A DNA stretch of 64,000 nt from Amycolatopsis jiangsuensis (lineage in GTDB: Bacteria > Actinomycetota > Actinomycetes > Mycobacteriales > Pseudonocardiaceae), in contig NZ_JACHMG010000001.1 of assembly GCF_014204865.1 (NCBI RefSeq), positions 1 through 64,000 on the forward strand, given 5' to 3'. The notes beneath the pieces are model-generated. The model saw nothing but the letters and a program-made list of their open reading frames with translations, was not told the DNA's origin and searched no databases. Positions 18,193-27,046 of this stretch are shown here, in pieces (within the stretch, counting starts at the first letter, position 1; each line of letters starts with the position of its first letter). The position numbers and the translations under genes are program-made.

Positions 18193-18966
18193 TCAGTCCG
18201 CGGGCACCCAGTTCGGCTTGCGCTTCTCGGCGAACGAACGGATGCCCTCCTGGCCCTCCTCGCTCGCGAAGAACCCGGCGGACAGCTCGTTCATCGCGGC
18301 GAACCCGTCCGCGGGGGTGGCCGGGCGCGGGCGGCCGAGCAGTTCCTTCGTGGCGGCGAGGGCCTTCGGCCCGCCCAGGGTGAGTGACCTGAGGTAGCCG
18401 GCCACGGTGGCGTCCAGCTCGTCGGCCGGGACACAGGCGTTGAGCAGGCCGATCTCCACGGCGCGGTGCGCGTCGAACAGCTCGCCGGTGAGGAAAAGTT
18501 CGTGCGCGGCCCTCGGCTGCAGCCGAGGCAGCACGGTCAGGGAGATGACCGCAGGCACCACGCCGATGCGGACCTCGGAGAACGCGAACGTGGCCTCGGG
18601 AACGGCGACCGCGATGTCGCACGCGGCGACCATGCCGATGCCGCCGGCACGGGCCGGTCCGGCCAGCCGCGCAACCACCGGCTTGGGGCTGCTCCAGAGC
18701 TGGTCGAGGATCTTCGGGAACTCGTTCACGCCCTGGTCGCCCGCCCCGGCGCCGCGGGCCTCCTTGAGGTCCATGCCGGCGCAGAAGACCGAACCGGTGT
18801 GCGTCAGCTGCACGACCCGCACCGCGTCGTCGGCCTTGGCCCGCTCCAGCGCGGCACTCAGTTCCCGGCGCAGCTGCGCGGACAGCGCGTTGCGGTTGTG
18901 CGGGGAGTCCAGGGTGATCGTGGCGGTGCCGCCCGCCACCGTGTAGTGCACCAGTTCGTCAGCCAT
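18193..18966 (-). CDS. Enoyl-CoA hydratase/isomerase family protein
   Basis: This 257-residue crotonase-fold protein has TLDSPHNRNALSAQLRREL, FCAGMDLKEA forming the first oxyanion-hole loop, and PARAGGIGMVAACDIAVAVPEATFAFSEVRIGVVPAVI. The second loop reads AGGIGM. A Glu is present in the SEVRIG stretch, but the usual pair of catalytic Glu residues is not clearly complete, so hydratase activity is uncertain. The reading frame is open far upstream, but ATG at 18966 gives the family's normal length. It converges with the barstar gene. Confidence 0.86.
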   Translation of the reverse strand: MADELVHYTVAGGTATITLDSPHNRNALSAQLRRELSAALERAKADDAVRVVQLTHTGSVFCAGMDLKEARGAGAGDQGVNEFPKILDQLWSSPKPVVARLAGPARAGGIGMVAACDIAVAVPEATFAFSEVRIGVVPAVISLTVLPRLQPRAAHELFLTGELFDAHRAVEIGLLNACVPADELDATVAGYLRSLTLGGPKALAATKELLGRPRPATPADGFAAMNELSAGFFASEEGQEGIRSFAEKRKPNWVPAD

Positions 18967-18987
18967 GTCCGACACTCTGGCACACCG

Positions 18988-19032
18988 CGGCTCCGGTGTG
19001 GCCGCCTCGCGAAGGTGGTCACACCGGAGCCG
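18988..19032 (-). terminator. Terminator of the secreted-protein gene
   Basis: Perfect 13-bp arms CGGCTCCGGTGTG and CACACCGGAGCCG flank a 19-base loop, five bases beyond the stop of the upstream minus-strand gene and before the enoyl-CoA hydratase start. Confidence 0.78.
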
Positions 19033-19037
19033 GGCGG

Positions 19038-19673
19038 TCAGCCGATGGTCGTGGTGGTGAAGACCGGGCTGGGAGACGGGAAGCAGGCCGTCGGGGCGGT
19101 GACGTCGCCGATGATGCTGCTGGCGATCGCCTGGAACGTCAGGCCCGGATCGTCGTAGCTCGACCCGGCCAGTTTCGTCTCGATCGTCCCGGAGTCGCCT
19201 GCCGTGAGGTGCACGGTGATGGTGGGCAGTTCGAAGGTCGCGCCGCCGGCGATCGGCCCGGGGAAGCTCAGCGTCGCGACGCCGTCGGCGACCGCGATCT
19301 CGGGCGCGGTCGACCCCAGCCCGGATCCGCCGGCGAGATCGGCACTCACGTAGGTGGAGTTGGCCGGTACCGGGAACTTCAGCGCGAAGGTGTTGATCTC
19401 CTTCACCGTGTTGCCGCTGACCTCGCCGGGCACCGTGTTCGGCGCGGGGTCGATGACCACGTCGAGCGTCCCGCCGGGTGCCACGGTCTCCGGCGCGGTC
19501 ACGTCGGCGTCCTGGTCCAGTGCGACCTTCTGCGGTCCGACGACCGGCGCGTCCGCCTGGCAGTCGAAGCTGATGGTGGTGGCCGCCGAGGCGGGGGTGG
19601 CGAGGGTGAGGGGCAGGACCGCAGCCGCGGCGAGGGCGATCAGCCGCGGACGAGAAAGGCGAAGAGCTTTCAT
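19038..19673 (-). CDS. Secreted beta-rich protein, unknown function
   Basis: This 211-residue protein has a classical signal peptide (MKALRLSRPRLIALAAAAVL, cleavage after PASA near residue 30). The mature part is rich in Thr/Gly/Pro/Val and predicted beta-rich, with two cysteines, in SFDCQA near its start and TACFPSP near its end, probably forming one disulfide. Similar actinobacterial exported proteins carry domains of unknown function (possibly the DUF6801 type, low confidence). It has its own terminator and seems monocistronic. Confidence 0.7.
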   Translation of the reverse strand: MKALRLSRPRLIALAAAAVLPLTLATPASAATTISFDCQADAPVVGPQKVALDQDADVTAPETVAPGGTLDVVIDPAPNTVPGEVSGNTVKEINTFALKFPVPANSTYVSADLAGGSGLGSTAPEIAVADGVATLSFPGPIAGGATFELPTITVHLTAGDSGTIETKLAGSSYDDPGLTFQAIASSIIGDVTAPTACFPSPSPVFTTTTIG

Positions 19674-19865
19674 CTGTGTCCACCTACCTGGGGTTTTGGA
19701 GGGGAGAAACGAAGGCTGCGCAGCGTTTAGAGAGTTACCGGCACGTTAAGTAGTGCGTCAAGGATTGCCCGTTCCCATGCGCGGACGGTGACGGAACTGG
19801 TGAAAAGACTCGCTGCCTGGCGGTGTCGGACAGCGCGGCCGGATGCCGCGGACACCGACAGTGGT

Positions 19866-20609
19866 CTAGACGAATTGTGCGGTCCGCAGCAGGCCGGCGA
19901 CCGCGGCGGCGTAGCGGGCGATCACCACGTCGGCCACGCGGGGGTCATCGGCCAGCGGCCCGGCGAGGAACGCGCCGGGATCCGCCTCGCGGGCCAGCGC
20001 GGCGATCCGGTCGGGCAGCAGGCCGGGGGCGAGGAACCAGGAGGCGGCGACGAGGTGGCGCACCCCGCGTGCGCGCAGCCGGGCGGCGGCGGTGGGGACA
20101 TCGGGCTGGGTGGCGCTGGCGAACGCCTCGCTGACCGGAAGCCCGAGCCGGCTTTCCCACCGTTTCGCCAGTTCCGCGACCACGGCGTTCGCCTCCGGGT
20201 TCGACGAGCCGACCGCGGTGAGCAGCACCCCGGTGCCCTTGCGGTGACGGGCGTCCGCGAGCCGGTCGAGCGCCACGGCCTGTAGCGCCGGATCGGCGCC
20301 GAGCACGTCGGAGACCTGGATGCGGAAACCGGGACAGTCGTCGGCCACCTCGGCCACCAGCGCGGGCAGGTCGACCCGCGCGTGGAACGCGCTGCCGAGT
20401 AACAGCGGCACGACCACGGCGCTGCGGTGACCCCGGGCGTGGAGCCCGCGCAGGACGTCGGTCACGCGCGGTTCGGAAAGGTCCAGAAAGGACTCGTGTA
20501 CCTCCAGCCCCGGCGCCTGCGCGCGGACGACGCCGGCGAGCGCCCGCACGGTCGCCGCCGAGCGGGGATCGCGGCTGCCGTGTGCGACGGCGACCAGGGG
20601 AGGCGTCAC
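19866..20609 (-). CDS. Sirohydrochlorin chelatase, CbiX/SirB family
   Basis: This 247-residue protein has two chelatase half-domains. The first has VAVAHGSRDPRS with the metal-binding histidine and VVVPLLLGSAFHARVDLP; the second repeats the pattern with LTAVGSSNPEAN and VAASWFLAPGLLPD. It probably inserts iron into sirohydrochlorin to make siroheme, the cofactor of Sir at the head of the operon. The GTG start overlaps the cysN stop (GTGA), so it is the last gene of the coupled chain. Confidence 0.86.
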   Translation of the reverse strand: MTPPLVAVAHGSRDPRSAATVRALAGVVRAQAPGLEVHESFLDLSEPRVTDVLRGLHARGHRSAVVVPLLLGSAFHARVDLPALVAEVADDCPGFRIQVSDVLGADPALQAVALDRLADARHRKGTGVLLTAVGSSNPEANAVVAELAKRWESRLGLPVSEAFASATQPDVPTAAARLRARGVRHLVAASWFLAPGLLPDRIAALAREADPGAFLAGPLADDPRVADVVIARYAAAVAGLLRTAQFV

Positions 20610-21868
20610 GAGAACCGCTCACCCACGAGGCCGGCGGCGAGGGTGTCGCCGTCCTTGGGGTCGATCACCAGGAACGCGCCGGTCCGCGGGCTGCTGCCGT
20701 AGTCGTCCACCGGCAGCGGTTCGGCCAGCCGGAGGGTGACCCGGCCGATGTCGTTCAGCTCCAGGGTTTCCGGATCGTCCACACTGGACAGAGTCTGCTC
20801 GTCGAAACGGGCGTGCAGTTCGTCGGTGAGCGCCTGCACGGTGCGAGCCCCGTGCTTGACCAGCACGCGCGCACCGGGTTTGAGCGGCTTCGACGACAGC
20901 CAGCACACCGTGCCGGTGATCTCGTCGGTGACCGACGGGGGCGCGTCCGCCGCCGCGATCAGGTCGCCGCGGGTGATGTCGATGTCTTCGGTGAGCAGCA
21001 GCGTCACCGAAGACCCGGCACCGGCTTCACCCAGTGGGCCGTCGGCGGTGTCGATGCGCTCGACGTGGCTCCGGATGCCCTGGGGCAGCACCACGATCTC
21101 ATCGCCCGGCCGTACCGTCCCGGCCGCGATCTGCCCGGCGTACCCGCGATAGTCCGGGTACTCGGGCGTGCGCGGGCGGATCACGTACTGCACCGGGAAG
21201 CGCAGCGGCGAATCGTGCGGATCCGGCGCGACCGGCACGGTCTCCAGGTGCTCCAGCAGCGTGGGACCGTCGTACCACGGGGTCCGGCCGGAACGGGTGG
21301 CCACGTTGTCGCCGTGGAGCGCCGAAACCGGGATGGTGACCACGGACGCCGGGTCGTAGCCGAGGGATTCCGCGTGCGCGGTGAACTCCTTGGCGATCAC
21401 GGTGAAGGTGGTCTCGTCGTAGTCGAGCAGGTCGATTTTGTTCACGGCCAGTACCAGCCGCGGGACGCCGAGCAAGGCCAGTACGGCGGCATGCCGGCGA
21501 GTCTGCTCGACGACGCCGTTGCGGGCGTCCACCAGCAGGACCGCGAGCTGCGCGGTGGAGGCGCCCGTGACGGTGTTGCGCGTGTACTGCACGTGCCCTG
21601 GCGTGTCGGCGAGCACGAACGACCGCTTCGGGGTGGCGAAGTAGCGGTAGGCGACGTCGATGGTGATGCCCTGTTCGCGCTCGGAACGCAGGCCGTCCAC
21701 CAGCAGCGAGAGGTCGGGAGTGGACAGTCCTTTGTCGACACTGGCCCTGGTGACGGCGTCGAGCTGGTCGGCGAGGACGGATTTGGTGTCGTACAGCAGG
21801 CGTCCGACGAGGGTGGATTTGCCGTCGTCGACGCTGCCGGCGGTGGCCAGCCTCAGCAGCGAGCTCAT
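20606..21868 (-). CDS. cysN: Sulfate adenylyltransferase subunit 1 (CysN GTPase)
   Basis: This 420-residue elongation-factor-like GTPase has the P-loop GSVDDGKST at residues 11-19, then REQGITIDVAYRYF, ADTPGHVQYTRN and NKIDLLD. It powers ATP sulfurylase (CysDN) through GTP hydrolysis. There is no C-terminal APS kinase (CysC) domain and no separate cysC here, consistent with direct APS reduction by CysH. The ATG overlaps the cysD stop as TGATG. Confidence 0.95.
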   Translation of the reverse strand: MSSLLRLATAGSVDDGKSTLVGRLLYDTKSVLADQLDAVTRASVDKGLSTPDLSLLVDGLRSEREQGITIDVAYRYFATPKRSFVLADTPGHVQYTRNTVTGASTAQLAVLLVDARNGVVEQTRRHAAVLALLGVPRLVLAVNKIDLLDYDETTFTVIAKEFTAHAESLGYDPASVVTIPVSALHGDNVATRSGRTPWYDGPTLLEHLETVPVAPDPHDSPLRFPVQYVIRPRTPEYPDYRGYAGQIAAGTVRPGDEIVVLPQGIRSHVERIDTADGPLGEAGAGSSVTLLLTEDIDITRGDLIAAADAPPSVTDEITGTVCWLSSKPLKPGARVLVKHGARTVQALTDELHARFDEQTLSSVDDPETLELNDIGRVTLRLAEPLPVDDYGSSPRTGAFLVIDPKDGDTLAAGLVGERFS

Positions 21869-22776
21869 CAGAAGTAGCCCTCCCGTTTGCGGTCTTCCAT
21901 CGCTGCTTCGGACATGCGGTCGTCGGCGCGGGTGGCGCCGCGTTCGGTGAGCCGCGAGGCGGTCACCTCGGCGATCACCTCGTCGACGGTGGTGGCGGTG
22001 GATTCGACGGCACCGGTGCAAGAACCGTCGCCGACGGTGCGGTACCGCACCGACTTCGTCGCCACGTCTTCCCCGTCGCGGGGACCGCCCCACGGACCTT
22101 CGGTGAGCCACATGCCGTCGCGCCGGTAGACCGGCCGCTCGTGGGCGTAGTAGATGGAGGGCAGGGCGACCTGTTCGCGAGCGATGTAGTGCCAGACGTC
22201 GGCCTCGGTCCAGTTGGACAGCGGGAAGACGCGGACCTGCTCGCCGGGGCGGTGGCGTCCGTTGTAGAGGTTCCACAGCTCCGGGCGCTGCCGGCGCGGT
22301 TCCCACTGGCCGAAGGCGTTGCGGAGGCTGAAGATGCGTTCCTTGGCGCGGGCGCGTTCCTCGTCCCGGCGGCCGCCGCCGAACACCGCGTCGAACTTGT
22401 GTCCGGCGATGGTTTCCAGCAACGGGGTGGTCTGCAGCGGGTTGCGCAACCCGTCCGCTCGTTCCTCGAGGCGGCCGTCGTCGATCCAGTCCTGCACCTT
22501 CGCCACGACCAGGCGCAGGCCGTGCTTCTCCACGACGTGGTCACGGAAGTCGAGGACCTCGGGGAAGTTGTGCCCGGTGTCCACGTGCAGCAGCGGAAAC
22601 GGCACCGGGGCGGGCCAGAACGCCTTGATCGCCAGGTGCAGCATCAACGTCGAGTCCTTGCCGCCGGAGAACAGGATCACCGGCCGGTCGAACTCGCCCG
22701 CGACCTCACGGAAGATGTGGATCGCCTCGGACTCCAGCGCCACCAGATTGTCGGTGGCCGGTTCGAGTGTGGTCAT
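21868..22776 (-). CDS. cysD: Sulfate adenylyltransferase subunit 2 (CysD)
   Basis: This 302-residue PP-loop protein has the ATP-binding FSGGKDSTLMLHLA motif, HVDTGHNFPEVLDFRD and the typical CysD C-terminal stretch ending in DRKREGYF. It makes adenylylsulfate from sulfate and ATP with CysN. The start at 22776 is chosen for GGAAGGACGA ahead of it; it lies 10 bases after the cysH stop. Further upstream in-frame starts would run into cysH. Confidence 0.95.
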   Translation of the reverse strand: MTTLEPATDNLVALESEAIHIFREVAGEFDRPVILFSGGKDSTLMLHLAIKAFWPAPVPFPLLHVDTGHNFPEVLDFRDHVVEKHGLRLVVAKVQDWIDDGRLEERADGLRNPLQTTPLLETIAGHKFDAVFGGGRRDEERARAKERIFSLRNAFGQWEPRRQRPELWNLYNGRHRPGEQVRVFPLSNWTEADVWHYIAREQVALPSIYYAHERPVYRRDGMWLTEGPWGGPRDGEDVATKSVRYRTVGDGSCTGAVESTATTVDEVIAEVTASRLTERGATRADDRMSEAAMEDRKREGYF

Positions 22777-22786
22777 TCGTCCTTCC

Positions 22787-23482
22787 TCAGCCGTGCAGTC
22801 CGCATTCGGTTTTCGCCTGCCCGGCCCAGCGGCCGCTGCGTGGATCGGCACCCGCCTCGACCTTCGCCGTGCACGGCGCGCAGCCGATGGACGGGTACCC
22901 CGCGGACACCAGCGGGTTTTCCAGGATCCCGTGGTCGCGGATGTAGCCGGTGAACTCCTCGTCGCTCCACGGCGCGATCGGGTTGATCTTCACCAGGCCG
23001 TTGCGCTCGTCCCAGGAGACGATCGGGGCGTTCGCGCGGGTCGGTGCGTCCACCCGGCGCACGCCGGTGACCCAGGCCGAGTACCGCGACAGCGTGCTGC
23101 GCAGCGGCACGACCTTGCGCAGGAAGCAACACTGGCCCGGGTCGCGGTCGTGCAGCTTCGGGCCGTACTCGGCGTCCTGCTCGGCGACGCTCTGCTCGGC
23201 CTGCGCGTTGACGATCGTCACCTGCGGGTAGACCGTCTGCACCGCGTCCCGGGTGCCGATGGTCTCCGCGAAGTGGTAGCCGGTCTCCAGGAACAGCACG
23301 TCCACGTCCGGCTTGACCTGGGTGGCCAGGTCGATCAGCACGGCGTCCTGCATGTTCGACGCCACGATGAAGTCGTCGCCGAAGGTCTCCGCGGTCCAGC
23401 GCAGCGCCTCCCCGGCGGTGGCCCGCGCCAGTTCTTTCTCGGCCCGCTCGGCCAGGGTCCGGTAGTCCGCGGTGGCGGTCAT
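22787..23482 (-). CDS. cysH: Adenylylsulfate (APS) reductase, [4Fe-4S] CysH type
   Basis: This 231-residue protein has two iron-sulfur cysteine pairs, Cys118-Cys119 in the CC motif and Cys201/Cys204 in GCAPC, which mark the [4Fe-4S] reductases acting on APS rather than PAPS. The catalytic Cys227 lies in the terminal ECGLH motif. It gives sulfite for Sir. The ATG overlaps the stop of the zinc-ribbon gene (ATGA). Confidence 0.94.
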   Translation of the reverse strand: MTATADYRTLAERAEKELARATAGEALRWTAETFGDDFIVASNMQDAVLIDLATQVKPDVDVLFLETGYHFAETIGTRDAVQTVYPQVTIVNAQAEQSVAEQDAEYGPKLHDRDPGQCCFLRKVVPLRSTLSRYSAWVTGVRRVDAPTRANAPIVSWDERNGLVKINPIAPWSDEEFTGYIRDHGILENPLVSAGYPSIGCAPCTAKVEAGADPRSGRWAGQAKTECGLHG

Positions 23483-23652
23483 CCGTGCGCCTCCTGAGGT
23501 AGGGACAGTCCGTGGAACTTCACCGAGAACCTCCTCCGGCAGGCGGCGCACAGCCAATCGCCGTCGTCGGCGGGACGCAGATCCTCGTCTCCGCAGAACG
23601 GGCAATAGTAAGGCACCGCCCGTTCGGTACCGGTCAGCTCGGCCGAACTCAC
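23479..23652 (-). CDS. Small zinc-ribbon protein of the sulfite reductase operon
   Basis: This 57-residue protein has two CxxC pairs, YYCPFCGDED and WLCAACRRRFSV, that should bind one zinc or an iron-sulfur centre. Similar small proteins commonly lie between sir and cysH in actinomycetes; their function is unknown. It starts at GTG inside the sir stop (GTGA) and its stop overlaps the cysH start (ATGA), so it is fully coupled to both. A role as an electron carrier or assembly factor is only a guess. Confidence 0.8.
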   Translation of the reverse strand: MSSAELTGTERAVPYYCPFCGDEDLRPADDGDWLCAACRRRFSVKFHGLSLPQEAHG

Positions 23653-25340
23653 TGCAACACGCCCTCTTCGGCGCGCGTGGCCCACTGCGCGAACCGCTCG
23701 CCGGGCTCGCGGCCGGCCAGGTAGGACCGCACCACGCGTTCGACGTAGTCGACCAGCTCGTCGGCGACCACCTTGTGGCCCCGCAGCTTGCGGCCGAACC
23801 CGGCGTCGAGCCCGAGCCCGCCACCCAGATGCACCTGGAAACCCTCCACCTGGCGGCCCTCGCCGTCGGTGACGATCTGGCCCTTCAGCCCGATGTCCGC
23901 GGTCTGCACCCGGGCACACGAGTTGGGGCAGCCGTTGAGGTGCACGCTCACCGGGTTGTCCAGGTCGCCCTGGAGATCGGCCAGCCGGGTCTCGAGCTCG
24001 GCCACCAGCTCCTGGGCGCGGGCCTTCGTCTCGACGATCGCCAGCTTGCAGAACTCCAGCCCGGTGCACGCCATCACGCTGCGCCGCCACGGCGAGGGCC
24101 GGGTGTGCAGGCCCTGTTCGGCCAGTTCGGTCTCCAGCCCGGGCACCTCGGAGCCCGGCACGTCGAGCACGACCAGCTTCTGCTGCGGGGTCAGCCGCAC
24201 CCTGGTGGAACCGGCCCGCTCCGCGGCCTTGGCCACGGCGAGCAGCGTCTCCCCGTCGACCCGGCCGGCCACCGGTGCGGCACCGACGTAGAACCGGCCG
24301 TCGACCTGCGGATGCACGCCGACGTGGTCGATCGGCGCGGAAGGCACCTCCGGAGCCGGCCCGTCCAGCAGCGGACGCTTGAGGTACTGCGTCTCGAGCA
24401 CTTCCCGGAACTTCTCCGCGCCCCAGTCCTTGACCAGGAACTTGATCCGGGCCCGGGAACGCAGCCGCCGGTATCCGTAGTCGCGGAAGACGCTGATCAC
24501 CGCCTCCCACACGTCCGGCACCTCCTCGCGGGGCACCCAGGCGCCGAGTCGCTGCCCGATCATCGGGTTCGTGGACAGCCCGCCCCCGACCCAGACGTCG
24601 AACCCGGCGCCGTGCTCGGGGTGCTGCACACCGACGAACGCGACGTCGTGGATCTCGTGGGCCACGTCGGCCTGGCCGGAGACGGCGGTCTTGAACTTGC
24701 GTGGCAGGTTCGCGTACCGGGGGTCGCCGATGAACCGGCGCTTGATCTCCTCGATCGCGGGCGTGCCGTCGATGACCTCGTCGGCGGCGATCCCGGCGAC
24801 CGGGGAGCCGAGGATGACGCGCGGGCTGTCGCCGCACGCCTCCATCGTGGTCATCCCGGCGTCCTCCAGCTTTCGCCAGATCGTGGGCACGTCCTCGATC
24901 CGGATCCAGTGGTACTGGATGTTCTGCCGGTCGGTGATGTCCGCGGTGCTGCGGGCGTGCGTCTGCGAGATCTCCGCGAGCACGGCCAGCTGCTGGGTGG
25001 TGAGCATGCCGCCGTCGAGCCGGACGCGCAGCATGAAGTACCGGTCGTCGAGTTCTTCGGGCTCCAGGGTGGCGGTGCGGCCGCCGTCGATGCCGGGCCG
25101 GCGCTGGGTGTAGAGGCCGAACCAGCGGAACCGGCCGCGTAGGTCACCGGGGTCGATCGAATCGAACCCGCGGTGGGCGTAGATGTTCTCGATCCGCGCG
25201 CGGGCGTTGAGCGGGTGGTCGTCCTTCTTGGAGCGCTCGTTCGGGTTCAGCGGCTCGCGGTAACCGAGCGCCCACTGGCCCTCGCCGCGCTTCTGCCGGG
25301 CGCGGCCCTTCGCGGGCGTGTCACGCGTGGGTGCGGCCAT
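23649..25340 (-). CDS. sir: Ferredoxin-dependent sulfite reductase (siroheme)
   Basis: This 563-residue nitrite/sulfite reductase has two ferredoxin-like half domains and a siroheme/[4Fe-4S] site. Its ligands are Cys425, Cys431, Cys471 and Cys475, in the CTGLEFC and NGCPNSC motifs with the classic CX5C and CX3C spacing. It reduces sulfite to sulfide. GGAGGACCTCC precedes the ATG at 25340. Assimilatory nitrite reductase is the alternative within this family, but the cys neighbours favour sulfite. It is the first structural gene of the operon. Confidence 0.92.
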   Translation of the reverse strand: MAAPTRDTPAKGRARQKRGEGQWALGYREPLNPNERSKKDDHPLNARARIENIYAHRGFDSIDPGDLRGRFRWFGLYTQRRPGIDGGRTATLEPEELDDRYFMLRVRLDGGMLTTQQLAVLAEISQTHARSTADITDRQNIQYHWIRIEDVPTIWRKLEDAGMTTMEACGDSPRVILGSPVAGIAADEVIDGTPAIEEIKRRFIGDPRYANLPRKFKTAVSGQADVAHEIHDVAFVGVQHPEHGAGFDVWVGGGLSTNPMIGQRLGAWVPREEVPDVWEAVISVFRDYGYRRLRSRARIKFLVKDWGAEKFREVLETQYLKRPLLDGPAPEVPSAPIDHVGVHPQVDGRFYVGAAPVAGRVDGETLLAVAKAAERAGSTRVRLTPQQKLVVLDVPGSEVPGLETELAEQGLHTRPSPWRRSVMACTGLEFCKLAIVETKARAQELVAELETRLADLQGDLDNPVSVHLNGCPNSCARVQTADIGLKGQIVTDGEGRQVEGFQVHLGGGLGLDAGFGRKLRGHKVVADELVDYVERVVRSYLAGREPGERFAQWATRAEEGVLQ

Positions 25341-25446
25341 GGAGGTCCTCCGGGCGGGTGTGGTGGTGGCACCGGCCGGTCGCGGCGGTGCGGCGGGCAC
25401 GGGAGTACGCGACGATGCGGTCCGGATGTGCTGGGCTGGTCGGGAG

Positions 25447-25509
25447 TCAGCGCGCGCGCCGGCAGAGCGCGCTCGCGACCCGGAGCAGGTCGACGTGGCG
25501 GCGCGCCAC
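25447..25509 (-). CDS. Cysteine-containing leader peptide of the sulfite reductase operon
   Basis: A 20-codon ORF starting at GTG encodes a peptide with RRHVDLLRVASALCR, matching the HVDLxRVxSAxCR pattern of leader peptides seen ahead of sulfur genes in Streptomyces. An in-frame GTG at 25533 would make it 28 residues, after GGAGCA. Its single Cys codon falls in the loop of a GC hairpin (AGCGCGC with GCGCGCT) that overlaps the end of the ORF. The stop is 106 bases before sir. It probably senses cysteine supply by translational attenuation (inference). Confidence 0.75.
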   Translation of the reverse strand: MARRHVDLLRVASALCRRAR

Positions 25510-25767
25510 GAGAAGGACACCGGCAGGACTCACTGCTCCAGATTGCCACGTGTGCAGAAGGTGGTCCAAGGACGTCCGGATCGTGGGAGCCGGCCGGCGG
25601 GCACGGCATCACGGCTTTCTCTGCCAGGCGTTTCCCGGTCTTCGGACGGTCTGGCGGACCTGTTCGGCCCGGAAATCAGGACAGGGTGATTCTTCTGCCG
25701 CCGAACTATCGCCCGGTCGGTACCCTGCCCGCGCGGTGCCCCTCGAGGCACCGGGGACAATGGAGCC

Positions 25768-26976
25768 GTGCCTGTTCCCGACGTCAGCAGCCCGCCCGCC
25801 GGGCTGCCCGAGAGTGCGCTGGAGGGGCTGGGAACCCGGCCCTTCGGGGTGTACGTGCATGTGCCGTTCTGCGCCACCCGCTGCGGCTACTGCGATTTCA
25901 ACACCTACACCGCCGGTGAGCTGGGTTCCGCCGCCTCGGCCCGGTCTTGGCTGGACGCGTTGCGGCGTGAGCTGGAGCTCGGCGCGGAGATGCTCGGCAG
26001 CCCGCCCTCGGCCGAGACCGTGTTCGTCGGAGGCGGAACGCCGTCGTTGCTGGGTGCGGACGGGCTGGCCGAAGTGCTCGACGGCGTGCGGTCGATCTTC
26101 GGGCTCGTTCCGGGAGCCGAGGTGACCACGGAGTCGAATCCCGAGTCCACTTCGCCGGAGTTCTTCGCGGGCATCCGGGCCGCCGGGTACACCCGGGTTT
26201 CGCTCGGCATGCAGTCCGCGGCGCCGCACGTGCTGCGGGTGCTGGACCGGGTGCACACGCCGGGCCGTCCGGTCGAGGCCGCGCGCGAGGCGCGGGCCGC
26301 CGGTTTCGACCACGTCAACCTCGACGTGATCTACGGCACACCCGGTGAGCGCATCGGCGACCTCCGGGCCTCGCTCGACGCCGTGCTCGCCGCCGGGGTG
26401 GACCACGTGTCGGCCTATGCCCTGATCGTCGAGGAGGGCACCGCGCTGGCCCGCCGGGTGCGCCGCGGCGAGCTGCCGGCGCCGGATGACGACGTGCTGG
26501 CCGAGGACTACGAGCTGATCGACTCGGTGCTCTCGGCCGCCGGGCTCGGCTGGTACGAGGTGTCCAACTGGGCCGCCGGCGAGACCGCGCGGTGCCGGCA
26601 CAACCTCGGCTACTGGCAGGGCGGGGACTGGTGGGGTGCCGGTCCCGGCGCGCACAGCCATGTCGGCGGGGTGCGCTGGTGGAACGTGAAGCATCCGGCG
26701 AAGTACTCCGGCCTGCTCGCCGACGGCCGCAGCCCGGAAGCGGACCGGGAGGTGCTCACCGCCGCCGACCGGCACCTGGAGCGGATCATGCTCGAACTGC
26801 GGATCGTGGAAGGACTTCCGCTGTCCACGCTGGACGCCGGCGGCCTCGCGCAGGCGCGCGCCGCGGCGGCCGAGGGACTGCTCGAACAGTCTGCTTTGGA
26901 CAGTCGGGGTCGCGCCGTGCTCACCGATCGCGGACGGCTGCTGGCCGACGGGGTGGTGCGCCGCCTGGCCGGCTGA
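25768..26976 (+). CDS. hemW: Radical SAM heme chaperone HemW
   Basis: This 402-residue protein has the radical SAM cluster motif Cys35-x3-Cys39-x2-Cys42 in FCATRCGYC, the GGGTPS motif and a C-terminal HemN-like domain. As in HemW, the extra cysteine of true oxygen-independent coproporphyrinogen oxidases (CxxxCxxCxC) is missing: the motif continues CDFNTYT. HemW delivers heme to respiratory proteins. It starts at GTG and is divergent from the sulfate operon across about 230 bases. Confidence 0.92.
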   Translation: MPVPDVSSPPAGLPESALEGLGTRPFGVYVHVPFCATRCGYCDFNTYTAGELGSAASARSWLDALRRELELGAEMLGSPPSAETVFVGGGTPSLLGADGLAEVLDGVRSIFGLVPGAEVTTESNPESTSPEFFAGIRAAGYTRVSLGMQSAAPHVLRVLDRVHTPGRPVEAAREARAAGFDHVNLDVIYGTPGERIGDLRASLDAVLAAGVDHVSAYALIVEEGTALARRVRRGELPAPDDDVLAEDYELIDSVLSAAGLGWYEVSNWAAGETARCRHNLGYWQGGDWWGAGPGAHSHVGGVRWWNVKHPAKYSGLLADGRSPEADREVLTAADRHLERIMLELRIVEGLPLSTLDAGGLAQARAAAAEGLLEQSALDSRGRAVLTDRGRLLADGVVRRLAG

Positions 26977-27046
26977 TTTCCCGCTTCCGGGCATAACCGC
27001 GGCCGATCGTTCGTTGGTCGAAGTACACGAGCGAGGGAGAACACGC

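Noticed and set aside
18967..19683. N-terminal extension of the enoyl-CoA hydratase to about 500 codons
   Set aside because: The extension crosses a strong terminator hairpin and lies over another gene on the same strand. The 257-residue form is the normal family length.
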